Assembly: GCA_965240325.2 (NCBI GenBank)
Contig: OZ251232.1
Span: 248,001-312,000 of the forward strand
Length of the DNA stretch: 64,000 nucleotides
Direction: 5' to 3'
Source: Rebecca billardiae RCC1528
Lineage: Eukaryota; Haptophyta
The notes under the pieces are model-generated. The model was not told where the DNA came from, did no database searches, and saw only the letters and a program-made list of their open reading frames with translations. Positions 49,743 through 60,081 of the stretch are shown in pieces (the stretch's first letter is position 1; the number at the start of each line of letters is the position of its first letter). The position numbers were made by a program, and so were the translations under genes.

Positions 49743-52503
49743 CGCTGCAGTGACGCACGCTCGTTGGGACGAGTCTGACTGAGGAGTCCGTCTCGTGCGG
49801 CCTCGCACCTACGATTAACGATGGCCATGAGGTGCGACCACCGCGGCCGCCACCGGGTGGCCGCGAGGTGGCCCGTCCGGCGAGACAGACTCGTCGAAAT
49901 CGTTGGTCACGGGCCCACGCGAGGCCCGTCTGGCCGCGTCGCACGACGCACGTAATCGATTCACGATTCGGGACGATTGGCCCCGATTTGGCGATTGGTA
50001 TTTGGTTAGACGGTGAGTGCGATCCAGCCGCGCGGTGACTCACTGAGCCGCGCGCCCGCTTTCGCCAGCAATTGTGACGTTCGCGCAGTCACTCAAAGTG
50101 ATATATGAGTCGGTCGCTCAGCACTCAGCAGCCGCGCGGGCTGCCCGGAGGACCGCCCCGATACTGGATACGCTCATACAGTTACTGCACTAGCAGTTAA
50201 TAATGTAGTGACTCTGGCTGGTACTTATGGCGGGCCGTAGCCGTAGGTCCGCCCCTTGTCGTCACACAACAGTGCCCGGGGAAAAGATAAGAAAAGAAAA
50301 ATAAAAAGAAAATCGCCTCGCAAATAAAAGAAAATCGCCTCGCTCGGGCGCCCTCGCAGCTCCCACTGGGGGCGCTCGGCCGAAAAAGGTCTTGGCCATG
50401 GCGCGGAGCGCGTGGGCCGCGCGCGCCAAATCCAACGCCGGCGCGGACATCGCGCGGGGATTCCCGGACGGAGTTTTCGCCCGATTCGCGATTGCTGCCC
50501 TCGTCGTCTCGCGTGCAGGTCGAACGGGGGCCAAAGTCGACGCGTTATTGGAGGTACGCTCGGCGCGTCGACACGATCGTGCGACCTGGGGCGGTCCTCG
50601 CCCGACTTGCACGGCGAGCGCTCGCACGGGCCATAGTATCAAGCGCTGCGCACGATGGCCGCCTCGCACGATCCACCGCCGCGCGTCGGGCTCGGTGCGG
50701 AAACGCATTCATCACGAGGTGTCTCGCGGGCGGGAAGCGCCATCGCACGCGAGGCAAGATTTGGCGCGGCCTTCTGAACTCGATCGCCGGAATCCGCGCA
50801 CCGGACTATATATCTGTCGCGGTCCCTCAGCCGAAGCCCACCTCCGGCCTGCATGGCGTCGACGGTGACCAATGCGACGGAAGCGCAGCGCCAACGGCGT
50901 ACGACGCGCAGCGGACGCACCTCCCGGGTCTGTCGCCGTGGCAGCAACCGCGTCATCGCGAGTTGGCGACCCTCGCCGCAGCGCGACACAGACAAGCCCG
51001 TGATGCCATCCGCAGAGAGATGAAACGTCGAGCATGCAACATCGCCGCGCCATCCTCGTCCATGGCGCAGGCGCTGCGGGACGAGGCGGAAGTCGTCACG
51101 CCGGTGACGGATGCGCTGCGATTCGTGTGCCCGCGTGAGCAGCGCTTGCCCACTCTCGATCGCGAGTGGCACACGCTGTCGCTGTGCGCGCGCGCGCGCA
51201 CAACCAACAGCTCCTCGTTCCGCCGAGCACGCGAGCGCCAGACCTGTCGAAGATGCGAAGAGCGACGACCGCGTGAACGTCAACGCGCTCGTGCTCAGCG
51301 TGGCGGCCGTGTACGACGTCAACGCGACCTGCGCCGAGCCCATCATGCCTGGAGCCGACATCGGCAAGCATCCTCGCGACGACCGCTCTCGGCTGGCGGC
51401 AGGAGGACATGCACATGATCTACTCTGGCGGCTTCGTCGGCGGCGAGGCGCTCGATTACGCCATCGCGGTCGACATGCGGCACATACAGCGCGTACCCGC
51501 GCTCGCGCGGAGCAACGGGCTACCCGCCCCGCCCCGCGTGCTGCACATTCCCTCGTGGGTGTGGACCTCGCTGATGCGCATACTACTAAGAGTACAGACC
51601 GTGCCAGACGTGTGTACACGTCGGGGAGCCAACTTCACGTGTCACTGGTCCTTGCACTCGACTGTCCGTCACCCACGGCCACCCCCCCGCCCGCCAGGGC
51701 ACAGTTTAATAAAGTACCGATAGGGCACAGGCGCAAGGCCATTGACAGGCGTAACGTACTTTACAGTACAGTTTTACTTCTAGTAAAAGACCCTTCAGGA
51801 AAGGTTGTGGCCCCACTGCGACCGCCCGGACGAGGGCCGCTCGGAATAGCCGTGAGTGCGACGTCACGCGCCGCTGTTCGGCCTGAGCGCCGCTAATGAG
51901 GCCCTGGCAGCGCCCCATACCCACCATGCGGCCGAGTAGCCCTCTCACGCCTCTCACGACAGCCTGTAAGCCACACCGTGAGCAGCGCGGCAGCCATCGG
52001 AGCCGATCGTCATCACACACACCGTTCAAAATAGAAATGGGAGCAGCTACGGGACGCATCCGCCATGTCTCTTCTCTACAGACGTCACAGCGTTGCGTGT
52101 TGCTGCTCCGGCGGCATCAGCACGCACTCACGCCTATTTCGGGCGTGCAAAGAGCAGCGCGTGCAAGCTGTTGCGGTTCACTGCGTTGCAGATCGCGCGT
52201 CGGTGACAAGGTGGCAGAGACGACGGATGACAGCATGCCGAAGCGGCGCATGCCCTTCCAATTGGTGTCTACTTGCCCACCATCCACCCCGGCGGACGAT
52301 CCGGCGATGGCGCCGCGACTCTGAGCGCGCACAGTAGGCGAGGTGCGCTGGCGGGACGAGCCGGGCGGCATGCCGCCAGTCGGAACCGTCAGCAGGCGGG
52401 CTTTCCGGCGGCAGTCGGGAGCATGGATGTCGCGACCCTGATGGTGACAATGCGGCTCACGCGATAAGGAAGCGGCCGGCAGATTGCAGCAGCAGGGCCC
52501 CAG
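49743..52503. other. Intergenic with a possible gene relic
   Basis: No intact gene. AAAGAAAA-rich patch near 50285-50340. 51260-51590 has coding-like composition (see separate entry). The rest has stops in all frames or low-complexity Arg/Ala frames. Confidence 0.45.
51264..51590 (+). pseudogene. Possible gene fragment with frame change
   Basis: Two adjoining plus-strand frames read like protein. 'RVNVNALVLSVAAVYDVNAT' runs to about 51370. Then, in another frame, 'ATTALGWRQEDMHMIYSGGF' is followed by 'GGEALDYAIAVDMRHIQRVP', up to about 51590. No clear intron joins them, and the product ends in stops soon after. The 'YSGGFVGG' element recalls some glycosyltransferases but is not enough to assign one. 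It could be a decayed gene or two exons of an unrecognised one. Confidence 0.3.
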
Positions 52504-53991
52504 ATGGGCGGCTCCGACGAGACGGCGGGTGCTTCCGAGAGCTCGCCCGCCGTCGAACGAGGGTCTTCGCGCCAGTCCAGCAACATCTACCGCGCAGACG
52601 TGTGGGCCACGCTGAGCCTGGGCGCAATCATGGACGGGACCAACGTGCTCGTCACGCCGTATCTGGCACGGCATGCCTCAAGCGTCGGCCTTATGCCGAT
52701 CGAGACGGGTGCACTCTTCTCTGCCTTGATGGTGGGCGCGCTTTTGATGCTGACGCCGGCGACGCACGTGAGTCGTGCATTCGCCTCGCGCAAGCTGCTT
52801 AGCGCCTGCGGGTTGGCCGGCGCCCTTCTCTCCGGCCTGTTCGCGCTGGTGCTGCCCGCGCTCGAGCGATCGCCGAGAGCCTGGCTTTTGGTCGCGCTCA
52901 CGATCCGCGGCATGCAGGGCGCCGTGTACGCCCTGTGCGAGGTGGACATCGGCGCGCTTCTGATGCACATCGCCGGTTCGGACAAGCCGGAGCTGGCGGC
53001 GCTGCTGGGGTCACAGGCGACGGTCCGTGGCGTGGCGCTGCTCGTCGCGCCGGTCATGGGCGGCTGGCTCTACAGCGTTGGGGGCTTCCGTGTCCCGGGT
53101 GTCGTCGCCGCACTCGCCCTCCTCGGCGCCATGGCGTGGGTTGCATGCAGTCGGAGCATGCCGGCTGGCAGCATGCGCGCAGCCGACGGCTCGGCGGAGA
53201 CTGCGGTCTCCCCCTGGACGCTGATGGCGCTCCCTGCCGTGGCCGGCAACGTGCTGTGCTCGAGCGTGTGCGCCATCACGTATACATCCATGTTCCCCAC
53301 GTTTCCCGTGCACGCGCGCGACCGGCTTGAGATGGGTGTGCAGGAGGTCGGCTACGCCTTTGGCGTGGCGCTGCTGGCCTTCACGCTGGCCGCCCCGCTG
53401 CTCGGCCAGCTTGGCGTGAGGACGAGCCTCCTCGGCGTGTTCGCCGCTGGCACGACTCTGGCAACGTGCGCTCTCGCGTTCACTGGTCCGCCCGCGTGGA
53501 TCCACACGAGCTCGCCGACGGTTGTATACGTGGCGATGGTGGCGGTGGGTGCTGGGCAGGCTGCGATTGTGTGTGGCGGTCCTGCCATGCTCGGCGCAGC
53601 GCGCCAGGCAGGCATGCGCGAGGAGGACACCATGCACTCGGTTTCGTACCTGCAGAACATGCCGTGGGCGGTGGGGTCTATCCTCGGCCCTCTGCTCGGA
53701 GCGTGCCTCGTGCAGGCCTACGGCTACGTCCGTGGGTATTGCACGTTCATGCTGCTGTTCACGAGCGTGCCTGCTGGGCTGCTCGGCCTGGTGGTCGCGT
53801 TCAATGACTCGAGGTCTCCGTGCGAAGCCTGGTGTTGGACCCATCGCACCTGGAGAGGCGTCCTTAAGAATGGTGTGTCGAACGGCGGCAGCAGTCAGCA
53901 ATGGCTCCACGGCGCTGAATCATCGGACGGTGCTGCCGAGTCTCACAAGCAGGTTGGCAGCACACCGATAATTATGATGAGCATGCTGTAA
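52504..53991 (+). CDS. Major facilitator superfamily transporter
   Basis: 495 residues from ATG (52504). A polar 35-residue start is followed by about 12 hydrophobic segments ('LFSALMVGALLMLTPA', 'GVVAALALLGAMAWVAC', 'VVYVAMVAVGAGQAAIVCGG'). The loop 'SRAFASRKLLSACG' after segment 2 is a weak form of the MFS loop motif. 'LVAPVMGGWLYSVGGF' near residue 180 has the G-P-x-x-G-G-W pattern of segment 5 in drug/H+ antiporters and vesicular amine-like carriers. The substrate is unknown. It is convergent with the next MFS gene, 310 bp away; the two proteins are not obviously similar, so they are not a recent duplication. Confidence 0.8.
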   Translation: MGGSDETAGASESSPAVERGSSRQSSNIYRADVWATLSLGAIMDGTNVLVTPYLARHASSVGLMPIETGALFSALMVGALLMLTPATHVSRAFASRKLLSACGLAGALLSGLFALVLPALERSPRAWLLVALTIRGMQGAVYALCEVDIGALLMHIAGSDKPELAALLGSQATVRGVALLVAPVMGGWLYSVGGFRVPGVVAALALLGAMAWVACSRSMPAGSMRAADGSAETAVSPWTLMALPAVAGNVLCSSVCAITYTSMFPTFPVHARDRLEMGVQEVGYAFGVALLAFTLAAPLLGQLGVRTSLLGVFAAGTTLATCALAFTGPPAWIHTSSPTVVYVAMVAVGAGQAAIVCGGPAMLGAARQAGMREEDTMHSVSYLQNMPWAVGSILGPLLGACLVQAYGYVRGYCTFMLLFTSVPAGLLGLVVAFNDSRSPCEAWCWTHRTWRGVLKNGVSNGGSSQQWLHGAESSDGAAESHKQVGSTPIIMMSML

Positions 53992-54302
53992 CTAGCTTAG
54001 CCAGTCTGGCGGTGGCCGCTGCCGCTGAGCGCAACGTGCGGCCGCACGAGATCTGCGTGAGTGAGTCGTAGTATCAGCATATGCATATCATCATCATCAC
54101 CGGCCTCGTCGTCAGTGACATCGGTGTCAGTGACGCCCGCGGTCATCTGCTCCGATAGTCGATACCATGGCCATGCTGTCCATGGCACGCGGACCGCCGG
54201 GAGTGTGCCACGGTCAGCAGAGCTCTGACCCCGCCGCCACTAGGACGAGCGAGTCGCCGGGCCCCTACTCTCATGAATCTGGCATCTCAGACCTAGAGTT
54301 AA
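53992..54302. other. Intergenic between convergent MFS genes
   Basis: The 311 bp hold only the two 3' ends. No clear terminator or polyadenylation signal is seen. Confidence 0.35.
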
Positions 54303-56075
54303 CTAAGGCGATGACGAGCGCCCCTCCACATCACTGGCTATATCGGACTGATCCTCGTCCGCGGATGGGGCGCCTGCATCAGGCGCCGCTGCCGCCGCCG
54401 CCGGGAGCTCCGGAGGTCGATAGGTTCCGCCTCCGCGGGCCTCGTGGTCGCCACCGTTGAGGTTTGCGCTGCTCGCAACAGCGGCGAGGCGGCCCTCCAT
54501 GGGCACCATGCCGCGCGCGACGAGCAGGCATGGCAGCCCCATAGCCTGCATGCACGCCGTCGCGTAGAAGTTGTGCACGTAGCCATACCGATCGATGATC
54601 ACGCCGCCAACAGCCGCGCTGCCCGCCCACGTCGCCTGATTGACGCTGTCCACCGCGGCGTAGCGCGCGCGCTGCGACGGCGGCACAATGTCGTGGATGA
54701 TCGACTTGGTGACTCCTCCGGTCGAGTTCATCACCCACGTCCGCACGAGGTAGGCAGCAACGACCGCCGCCGCCGGCGCGCCGAGCTGATACAGCGCCGT
54801 CATGCCGATGAAGCACGCGCAGCCAAGCAGCCGGAAGCCCACGGTTGCGGCGACGCGGCCGGTGGTGCGCGAGATGCGCTGCACGACGGAGCCGCATGCG
54901 GCGATGCCGACCATGGCCGCGATGCCGATCGCGTTCACGTGCACCGGGCTGAGCTCGAGCTTGTGCAGGAAGAAGACGGGGAAGAAGCGGATGCTCATCC
55001 CGGACGCGAGCGCGCCGATGACGTCGTACAGGCACACGAGTGATGGCACGAGTAGTAAGCTGCCCGAGCAGCACGTGCGCGTGGCGCCCGCGAGCACGGC
55101 GCTCGCCGCCTCCTCGTCGGTGGCCGCAGTGGCCTTGGAGGCGTCGTGCGCGTGCCCGCCCGTGCCGACTGCGCCGTCTTCAGCCGCCGCCGCCGCTGCC
55201 GTGAGGCTGGCGGCGCCATCGTCGCCGGGCCCGCTCTGCACCGCGTCGAGCCCCGCGCCACCGACCTCGCCGCCCAGACTGTCTATGCTGCCGCTCGCGC
55301 CGTCAGCGTCCGTCTCCGCTGCCTCGGCGTCGCCGCCGCCCGAGTCGTCGTCGAGCAGAGGATCGGAAAGCTGCTGGGCGCGGGGCAGCCCGTCCGCCGC
55401 GGCGCAGAGCCTGGCGGAGACGGCCAAATCGGCGAGCTCATCCGCAGTGAGGTCGGTAACACTGAGGATCAGCGCGTTCGGCACGAGCGTGAGCGCGATG
55501 CCCACGAAGAGAACGCGCGTGCACGTCGCCTTGGTCCACTCGTTGCCCGTCGCCGCAAAGATGACGATCGAGACGAGCGGGCCCATGGCGTTCGCCAGCT
55601 GCGTGAGTTGGTACTTCCGTGTGAACCAGCTCGAGCGCTGCCCGTCCGCGATCGAGTCGGCGAACAGCGCGTCGGCGGATGGGTTGGCAATAGCCCAGTA
55701 CACACCCCAGGCGGCCATGGCGACGCACAGCGATTGGTAGTGGCCGGTGTGGATGCCAAACGCGGCGATCGCGGCGCCCAGGAAGCCGACGATCGCCGCA
55801 AGCCGCAGCATGCGCGCGCGGCCGCCCTTGTCCGCAAGCCAGCCGAATACGGGTGAGAGCGCGAGCTGCGCGATGCCGCGCACGCCAGTAATGACGCCGA
55901 CCGAAGTGTTGTTACCCGTCAGCAAAAAGACATACGCGGCGAGGATGTCGCCCGACCAGATCGAGCGCGCGGCGGAGGCAAGAAATGTGTACGCGCAGAT
56001 GGTAAACAGGTTGCGATGCCGCCGCCCGCCGCCCTGCCGACCGTCGGTGCGGCCCCGGCGGGCCGGCGCGCACAT
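54303..56075 (-). CDS. Major facilitator superfamily transporter with large central loop
   Basis: 590 residues from the ATG at 56075; the frame is open further upstream but without an ATG. About six membrane segments lie in the first half. The classic MFS loop 'GWLADKGGRARMLRL' (G-x-L-A-D-x-G-x-R) follows 'RGIAQLALSPVF'. A cytosolic loop of about 130 residues, rich in Asp/Gly/Ala, separates the halves. The second half has six more segments ('IGIAAMVGIAACGSVVQRI', 'AAVVAAYLVRTWVMNSTGG'). The C-terminus is Ala/Asp-rich. The substrate is unknown. Confidence 0.82.
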   Translation of the reverse strand: MCAPARRGRTDGRQGGGRRHRNLFTICAYTFLASAARSIWSGDILAAYVFLLTGNNTSVGVITGVRGIAQLALSPVFGWLADKGGRARMLRLAAIVGFLGAAIAAFGIHTGHYQSLCVAMAAWGVYWAIANPSADALFADSIADGQRSSWFTRKYQLTQLANAMGPLVSIVIFAATGNEWTKATCTRVLFVGIALTLVPNALILSVTDLTADELADLAVSARLCAAADGLPRAQQLSDPLLDDDSGGGDAEAAETDADGASGSIDSLGGEVGGAGLDAVQSGPGDDGAASLTAAAAAAEDGAVGTGGHAHDASKATAATDEEAASAVLAGATRTCCSGSLLLVPSLVCLYDVIGALASGMSIRFFPVFFLHKLELSPVHVNAIGIAAMVGIAACGSVVQRISRTTGRVAATVGFRLLGCACFIGMTALYQLGAPAAAVVAAYLVRTWVMNSTGGVTKSIIHDIVPPSQRARYAAVDSVNQATWAGSAAVGGVIIDRYGYVHNFYATACMQAMGLPCLLVARGMVPMEGRLAAVASSANLNGGDHEARGGGTYRPPELPAAAAAAPDAGAPSADEDQSDIASDVEGRSSSP

Positions 56076-56318
56076 GGGGCGACCCCTCCCGCTCGGCCTT
56101 GGCCACAGCTGATGACGTGTGCTCCCCTCACAGTTCGCCTGTACATCTGCCCAGTCTGGTTCGCGACTTGCGAAGTGTGCCGAGATTCGATTGAGATTCC
56201 ATCCCCGGGCATTCCGGCCGGCGACCTCGTCGGCACGATGGCGTCGTCGCTCCTGTTGTAGCCGGCCTCTAGTCTCCACCACTTGTCACCTCTCGGCACC
56301 GCCGGGGATCACGCCCGC

Positions 56319-56876
56319 ATGCTGAAGGACTGCTGGGACGATGACTCTGATGAGGCGGAGGCCGACTTCCCGACGCCGCCAGAAGCCGCTCCCGGCATGG
56401 CAGACGACGTCCATGGCCTCGGCCCACTTGGGAAGGCCGATCTCCCAGATGACGTGCCATGCAGCCCGGATGCTCGGCTGTTCTGGGGCTGCGCACACGG
56501 CTCCCTGCGATGCATTGCGCAGGCTGTGCGCGACTGCGTGCCACTGGGCACCAAGCTTCGGTACGAGGTGATGGAGGAGCTGGAGACGCTGGCATGCACG
56601 GCGGACGTCGCAGGCGCCGCCGTCACTGCAGAGCTTGGCGACTCAGCAATGCACATCGCTGCGCGCGCGGGGGTGCTCGAAGCCGTCCTCGTCCTCCTCG
56701 CACTCCCACCGCCATCAGATGGCGAGCGCGTGGATTGGCTTGCAATCCGCAATCGACAGGGCGAGAACCCACTCGACGTGTGCTCCGACGCAAGTGTCGC
56801 TGCGGTCCTCTGCGCAAGCCGAGCAGTGACAGCTGCGCTCATGTACGCGTCATCAGCACGCCTTGACAAGTGCTGA
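56319..56876 (+). CDS. Small ankyrin-like protein
   Basis: 185 residues from the ATG at 56319. An acidic N-terminus ('DCWDDDSDEAEADF') is followed by a region with ankyrin-type spacing: 'ARLFWGCAHGSLRCIAQAV', then 'GDSAMHIAARAGVLEAVLVL', then 'NRQGENPLDVC'. That is two to three repeats, the last incomplete. It is divergent from the MFS gene at 54303-56075, with about 240 bp between starts. No function can be given. Confidence 0.6.
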   Translation: MLKDCWDDDSDEAEADFPTPPEAAPGMADDVHGLGPLGKADLPDDVPCSPDARLFWGCAHGSLRCIAQAVRDCVPLGTKLRYEVMEELETLACTADVAGAAVTAELGDSAMHIAARAGVLEAVLVLLALPPPSDGERVDWLAIRNRQGENPLDVCSDASVAAVLCASRAVTAALMYASSARLDKC

Positions 56877-57730
56877 CGACATATCCCGGTTTGTCTCCCG
56901 GGTGCGTGCTGGACGGCATGCTAAATATACGACGAGCACAACTGTCAACTCGACGAGCCGTCTCACCGAGGCTGCACGCTATAAACCGCTCCCGCTGCAT
57001 GGCCGTCAACATGGTGAGTCAGCATAAGCGGCTCCGTCCGCGTGATCGTCCGTCGACTCGCAAGTGCGTTTGGCGACGTGCGACGGTGGCGAAACGTACG
57101 ACAGTAGTCTACTCAGAATAAGCAGAGACGCGCACACAGCTCAGGCGAGACTTGACGCCAACTGTCACCGCCTATGACGCCGTCGCCGCCGATGGCGATA
57201 ATACTATACGTATAACGCCGCCGGTCTCCTTGCTGATGATGTTCTGCTTGAAGTTATCAATATTAATATTCCTTATTCATTCGTCTGCCGATTCAACTAG
57301 CAGCCGCACGTCCGCCTCGGCCGCCGCCGCCGATCGACGAGGCCGCTATCAGACTCTGATGACGAATTCCGCGCGCCACTGTGACTCAGTCAGTAGGACT
57401 AGGGCCATGGCCGTCTCGCGCGGCGCGCCAGCAGCGCCCGTCGTCCTCGCCCCACCGTCGTCAACAAAACGTTGGCGGCGTGAGGCGGCCGGCACGGCGC
57501 GCGTCTATTATTTATGCGAACCGCTCGCCCGATGGCCCCGACCGACTCGCGCCCGGACCAGCCGGACCGCGCACTCGCAGCACACAGTGCGCGGGCGGCT
57601 GCCGTAAGCCCGAGGCTGGCTGCAGAGACCGTGAATAGACCGATGACTGGCTCTGTGAGGCGGCGCACGCGTGCGCGCTGGCCTGAGGCGCGGCGAAAGC
57701 CGAAGCGGCGGCGAGCAACGCGCGCGGCGT
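56877..57730. other. Intergenic, repeat motif only
   Basis: No supported gene. It contains a copy of the dispersed motif at 57114-57146. Confidence 0.4.
57114..57146 (+). repeat. Dispersed motif copy 2
   Basis: CAGAATAAGCAGAGACGCGC followed by ACACAGCTCAGGC. It differs from copy 1 by an extra CA-type insertion. Confidence 0.6.
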
Positions 57731-58825
57731 AGGTCCGTACTACAGTCCCCTCAACAATTGGTTACCCTTGTGTTTGGCTGTCTATACCAGCTCAGTCACT
57801 ATGTTTGAGGCCCACTGCTGCATGCTATCTGTTACTGCACCTATAGCCCTCACAGACCAGGTGGGTATGAGCTGGGCGGGTGTGTGGGCTGAGTCAGTCA
57901 GATAAATTGAATGCATTGTGCACAACCGGCTGACGGGTGCTGCGCGGGGGTGCTGGACCACCACGAGGGCAGGCAGGGATGGAAATTCACCCCCTGAGCA
58001 GGCTGTGGGCTGGCTGGCTGGGAGTGTAGCAGCTGTATAGTGGGCCCTGGCGCTGCAGCTGGATGGCCTTTGATACTGCCTAGCAGCCAGCCTAGCAGCA
58101 CAGCCTGGCGTGAGCAGTGCGGTTTCAGTGCGCAGGCGGCCACGTCTCTGCGGGTGGTGGTCGGGGAATGGCCACCACAGTGCACCAGATGCACCTAGCC
58201 TGCCAGCGGCCCACCTGCTGATTGGGTATGCCCTGTAGCACAGCACACGAGGCTCCGCCGAAAATCAGCGGCGCGCTGTGCTACAAGCTGGGCTGAAAGC
58301 GGTGTGGGAGCCAGTCGAGAGCCTGTCGGCCACTGTCACGTCCGAGCTGGCCGGCTTCACGTGCTGCCCAGAGGAGTCCTCCAATTGTCACTCACCCGGC
58401 TGAAGTCATGATGGGTGGGTGCAGCTCGACCGAATGGAGAGTGCTGGGGCCGCAGGTGCCCGTCATGCAAGCCTAGGCGGCCAGGAGAAGGTGTTTAAAT
58501 TCCCCTTTATAACGGGCTCCGGGTGATCAGGCTGGCGGCCGAAGCCTCCAGCCCTACCCTGGCCAGCCCCCAACCAACCACCACCCTCACCCAACCTCAA
58601 ACCACTGACCGAGACACCTAGTGTCTTGACACCACTCCACTGTGGACAGCCCGCCTCCAGAGGGGGCGGGGGTATGCCATTGCCAACAGCATACGAGCCC
58701 AACACTGTGGGGTGGTCCCAGGTACAAGCAGTGTACGGCCTTGCAATTCAAGATCATCGAGTTTGAGCCGAGTCGGCAGCAGGGGCACCCCCTAGGGTGC
58801 CCCAGTGTGGGCAGAGGGCCAGCCA

Positions 58826-59716
58826 CTAGCCGATCCCTGCGCGGGGAAGGGAACTGAGGGGACTGTCATCGAGCCCAGTAGCTGGGCAGGGGTCTGGGCC
58901 ACTGGCCCTGGCAGCGAGGCGCCTGTATTTCACTCGTGCAGCTATGGAGGCAGAGGGGGTCATGTCAGACATGTGTGCTACATTGGGCATCAAGTCCGGG
59001 CGCGGGCCGCTGTAGGAAGCAAGCAAAGTGGTGGCGATGGCTAATACGCCTGGGGAGGTGTCGTTCGCTCGCCTCTTCCTGCTGCGCTGTGCAGGGGGTA
59101 GCGTGCTCCGCTGCGGCACATTTGCCTGGCGGGGTGGGCAGTGTCGTTTGGGCGGGGGGCTGTCCTGCTGCGCTTGACTAGGAGGAGGCAGCCCGCGCCT
59201 GGGGGCTGCCGGTGGCCTGGCAGAGCCAGCAGGCGGCTGTGCGGCCTGCTGTCCCGTGTCTGACTGTGTAAGGTCGCTATGAGCTCCGTTACCAGTGTGA
59301 CTGCCAGCAGCCGGGTCTGCCTCCATCTCAGGGCCCCCATGTGTCAACATATTGTCCGGCGGACCCACATTGCTGCGAGCCAGCGGGGTGGCATATTGGA
59401 GCGGCCATGCCACAAGAGGTGTGGCAGGCTGCAGAGGCCACGCAATCACCATAGGGAGGGGGCGAGCACGCTGAAGAGGCCACGCCAGCAAGAGTAGCTG
59501 GGGGCGCACGTGGTGACCGCGCGCTATGGGCTGGTGCAGGTTGGCCTGCCCCGTGTGATGTGCAGGTGTGCTCTCCATAGGGTAATTTATTGTTGAGAGG
59601 ACTGTACTCCGTAGGAGGGCGACATGCACTCCCCAGCCGACCTGGCCACGGGCGCGTACCGGTACACGGCCGCAGGAGCTCAAACGCCGAGTGCGCGCCC
59701 CACTCGCCCGCTCCAT
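58826..59716 (-). CDS. Doubtful Pro/Arg-rich open frame
   Basis: 296 residues from the ATG at 59716 to TAG. Contains three imperfect copies of 'AWPLQxATPL' and basic clusters ('RSRKRR', 'PPPKRH') that could be nuclear signals. Low-complexity Pro/Gln/Arg character resembles the N-terminal part of some retroelement proteins. No known domain is visible and it may be spurious. Confidence 0.25.
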   Translation of the reverse strand: MERASGARTRRLSSCGRVPVRARGQVGWGVHVALLRSTVLSTINYPMESTPAHHTGQANLHQPIARGHHVRPQLLLLAWPLQRARPLPMVIAWPLQPATPLVAWPLQYATPLARSNVGPPDNMLTHGGPEMEADPAAGSHTGNGAHSDLTQSDTGQQAAQPPAGSARPPAAPRRGLPPPSQAQQDSPPPKRHCPPRQANVPQRSTLPPAQRSRKRRANDTSPGVLAIATTLLASYSGPRPDLMPNVAHMSDMTPSASIAARVKYRRLAARASGPDPCPATGLDDSPLSSLPRAGIG

Positions 59717-59850
59717 CCAGGGCGGGCGGCTCACGAGAGTATTTACTAGTAAGTCGCTGGGGCGAGGCCGCGCAGCGAGCACTAGCGAGCCAACGAGCGA
59801 GCGGGAGCCTCTGCCGCTGGCGCCACTACAACTACAGTTGTTACTATTAC

Positions 59851-59864
59851 TAAGAATAAGAGAC
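59851..59864 (+). repeat. Dispersed motif copy 3 (short)
   Basis: TAAGAATAAGAGAC, preceded at 59829 by ACAACTACAGTTGTTACT. The same CAACTACAGTTG stands directly before copy 4 at 61664. Confidence 0.5.
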
Positions 59865-60081
59865 AGTACTGGGACTTGCCAGCCCTTACCGCCCTTGCTG
59901 TAGCAGCAGTAGCGATAGTGGATCGTCGTCGCAGCTTTGTATAGGTCGTACTGTCTACTGACATACAATATCGTTATTAATGAGGATCCAAACAATCGGT
60001 CACGAAGGACTCACCGTGAGTTCGTCACGCCGCCGCCGGGGTGCATGAGAAGACACGGACCAATACAAGATATGGGTAACC

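Larger units (their letters stand above)
57731..59990. other. Region of different composition, possible inserted element
   Basis: Less GC-rich and less CpG-dense than the genes around it, with longer minus-strand frames at 58826-59716 and 57782-58246. An inverted pair, GTAGCACAGC with GCTGTGCTAC, lies near 58235 and 58273. No terminal repeats or recognisable transposase or reverse transcriptase were found. Confidence 0.35.

Noticed and set aside
56076-56282. 69-residue N-terminal extension of the minus-strand MFS protein
   Set aside because: It starts at GTG and lacks a membrane or targeting pattern.
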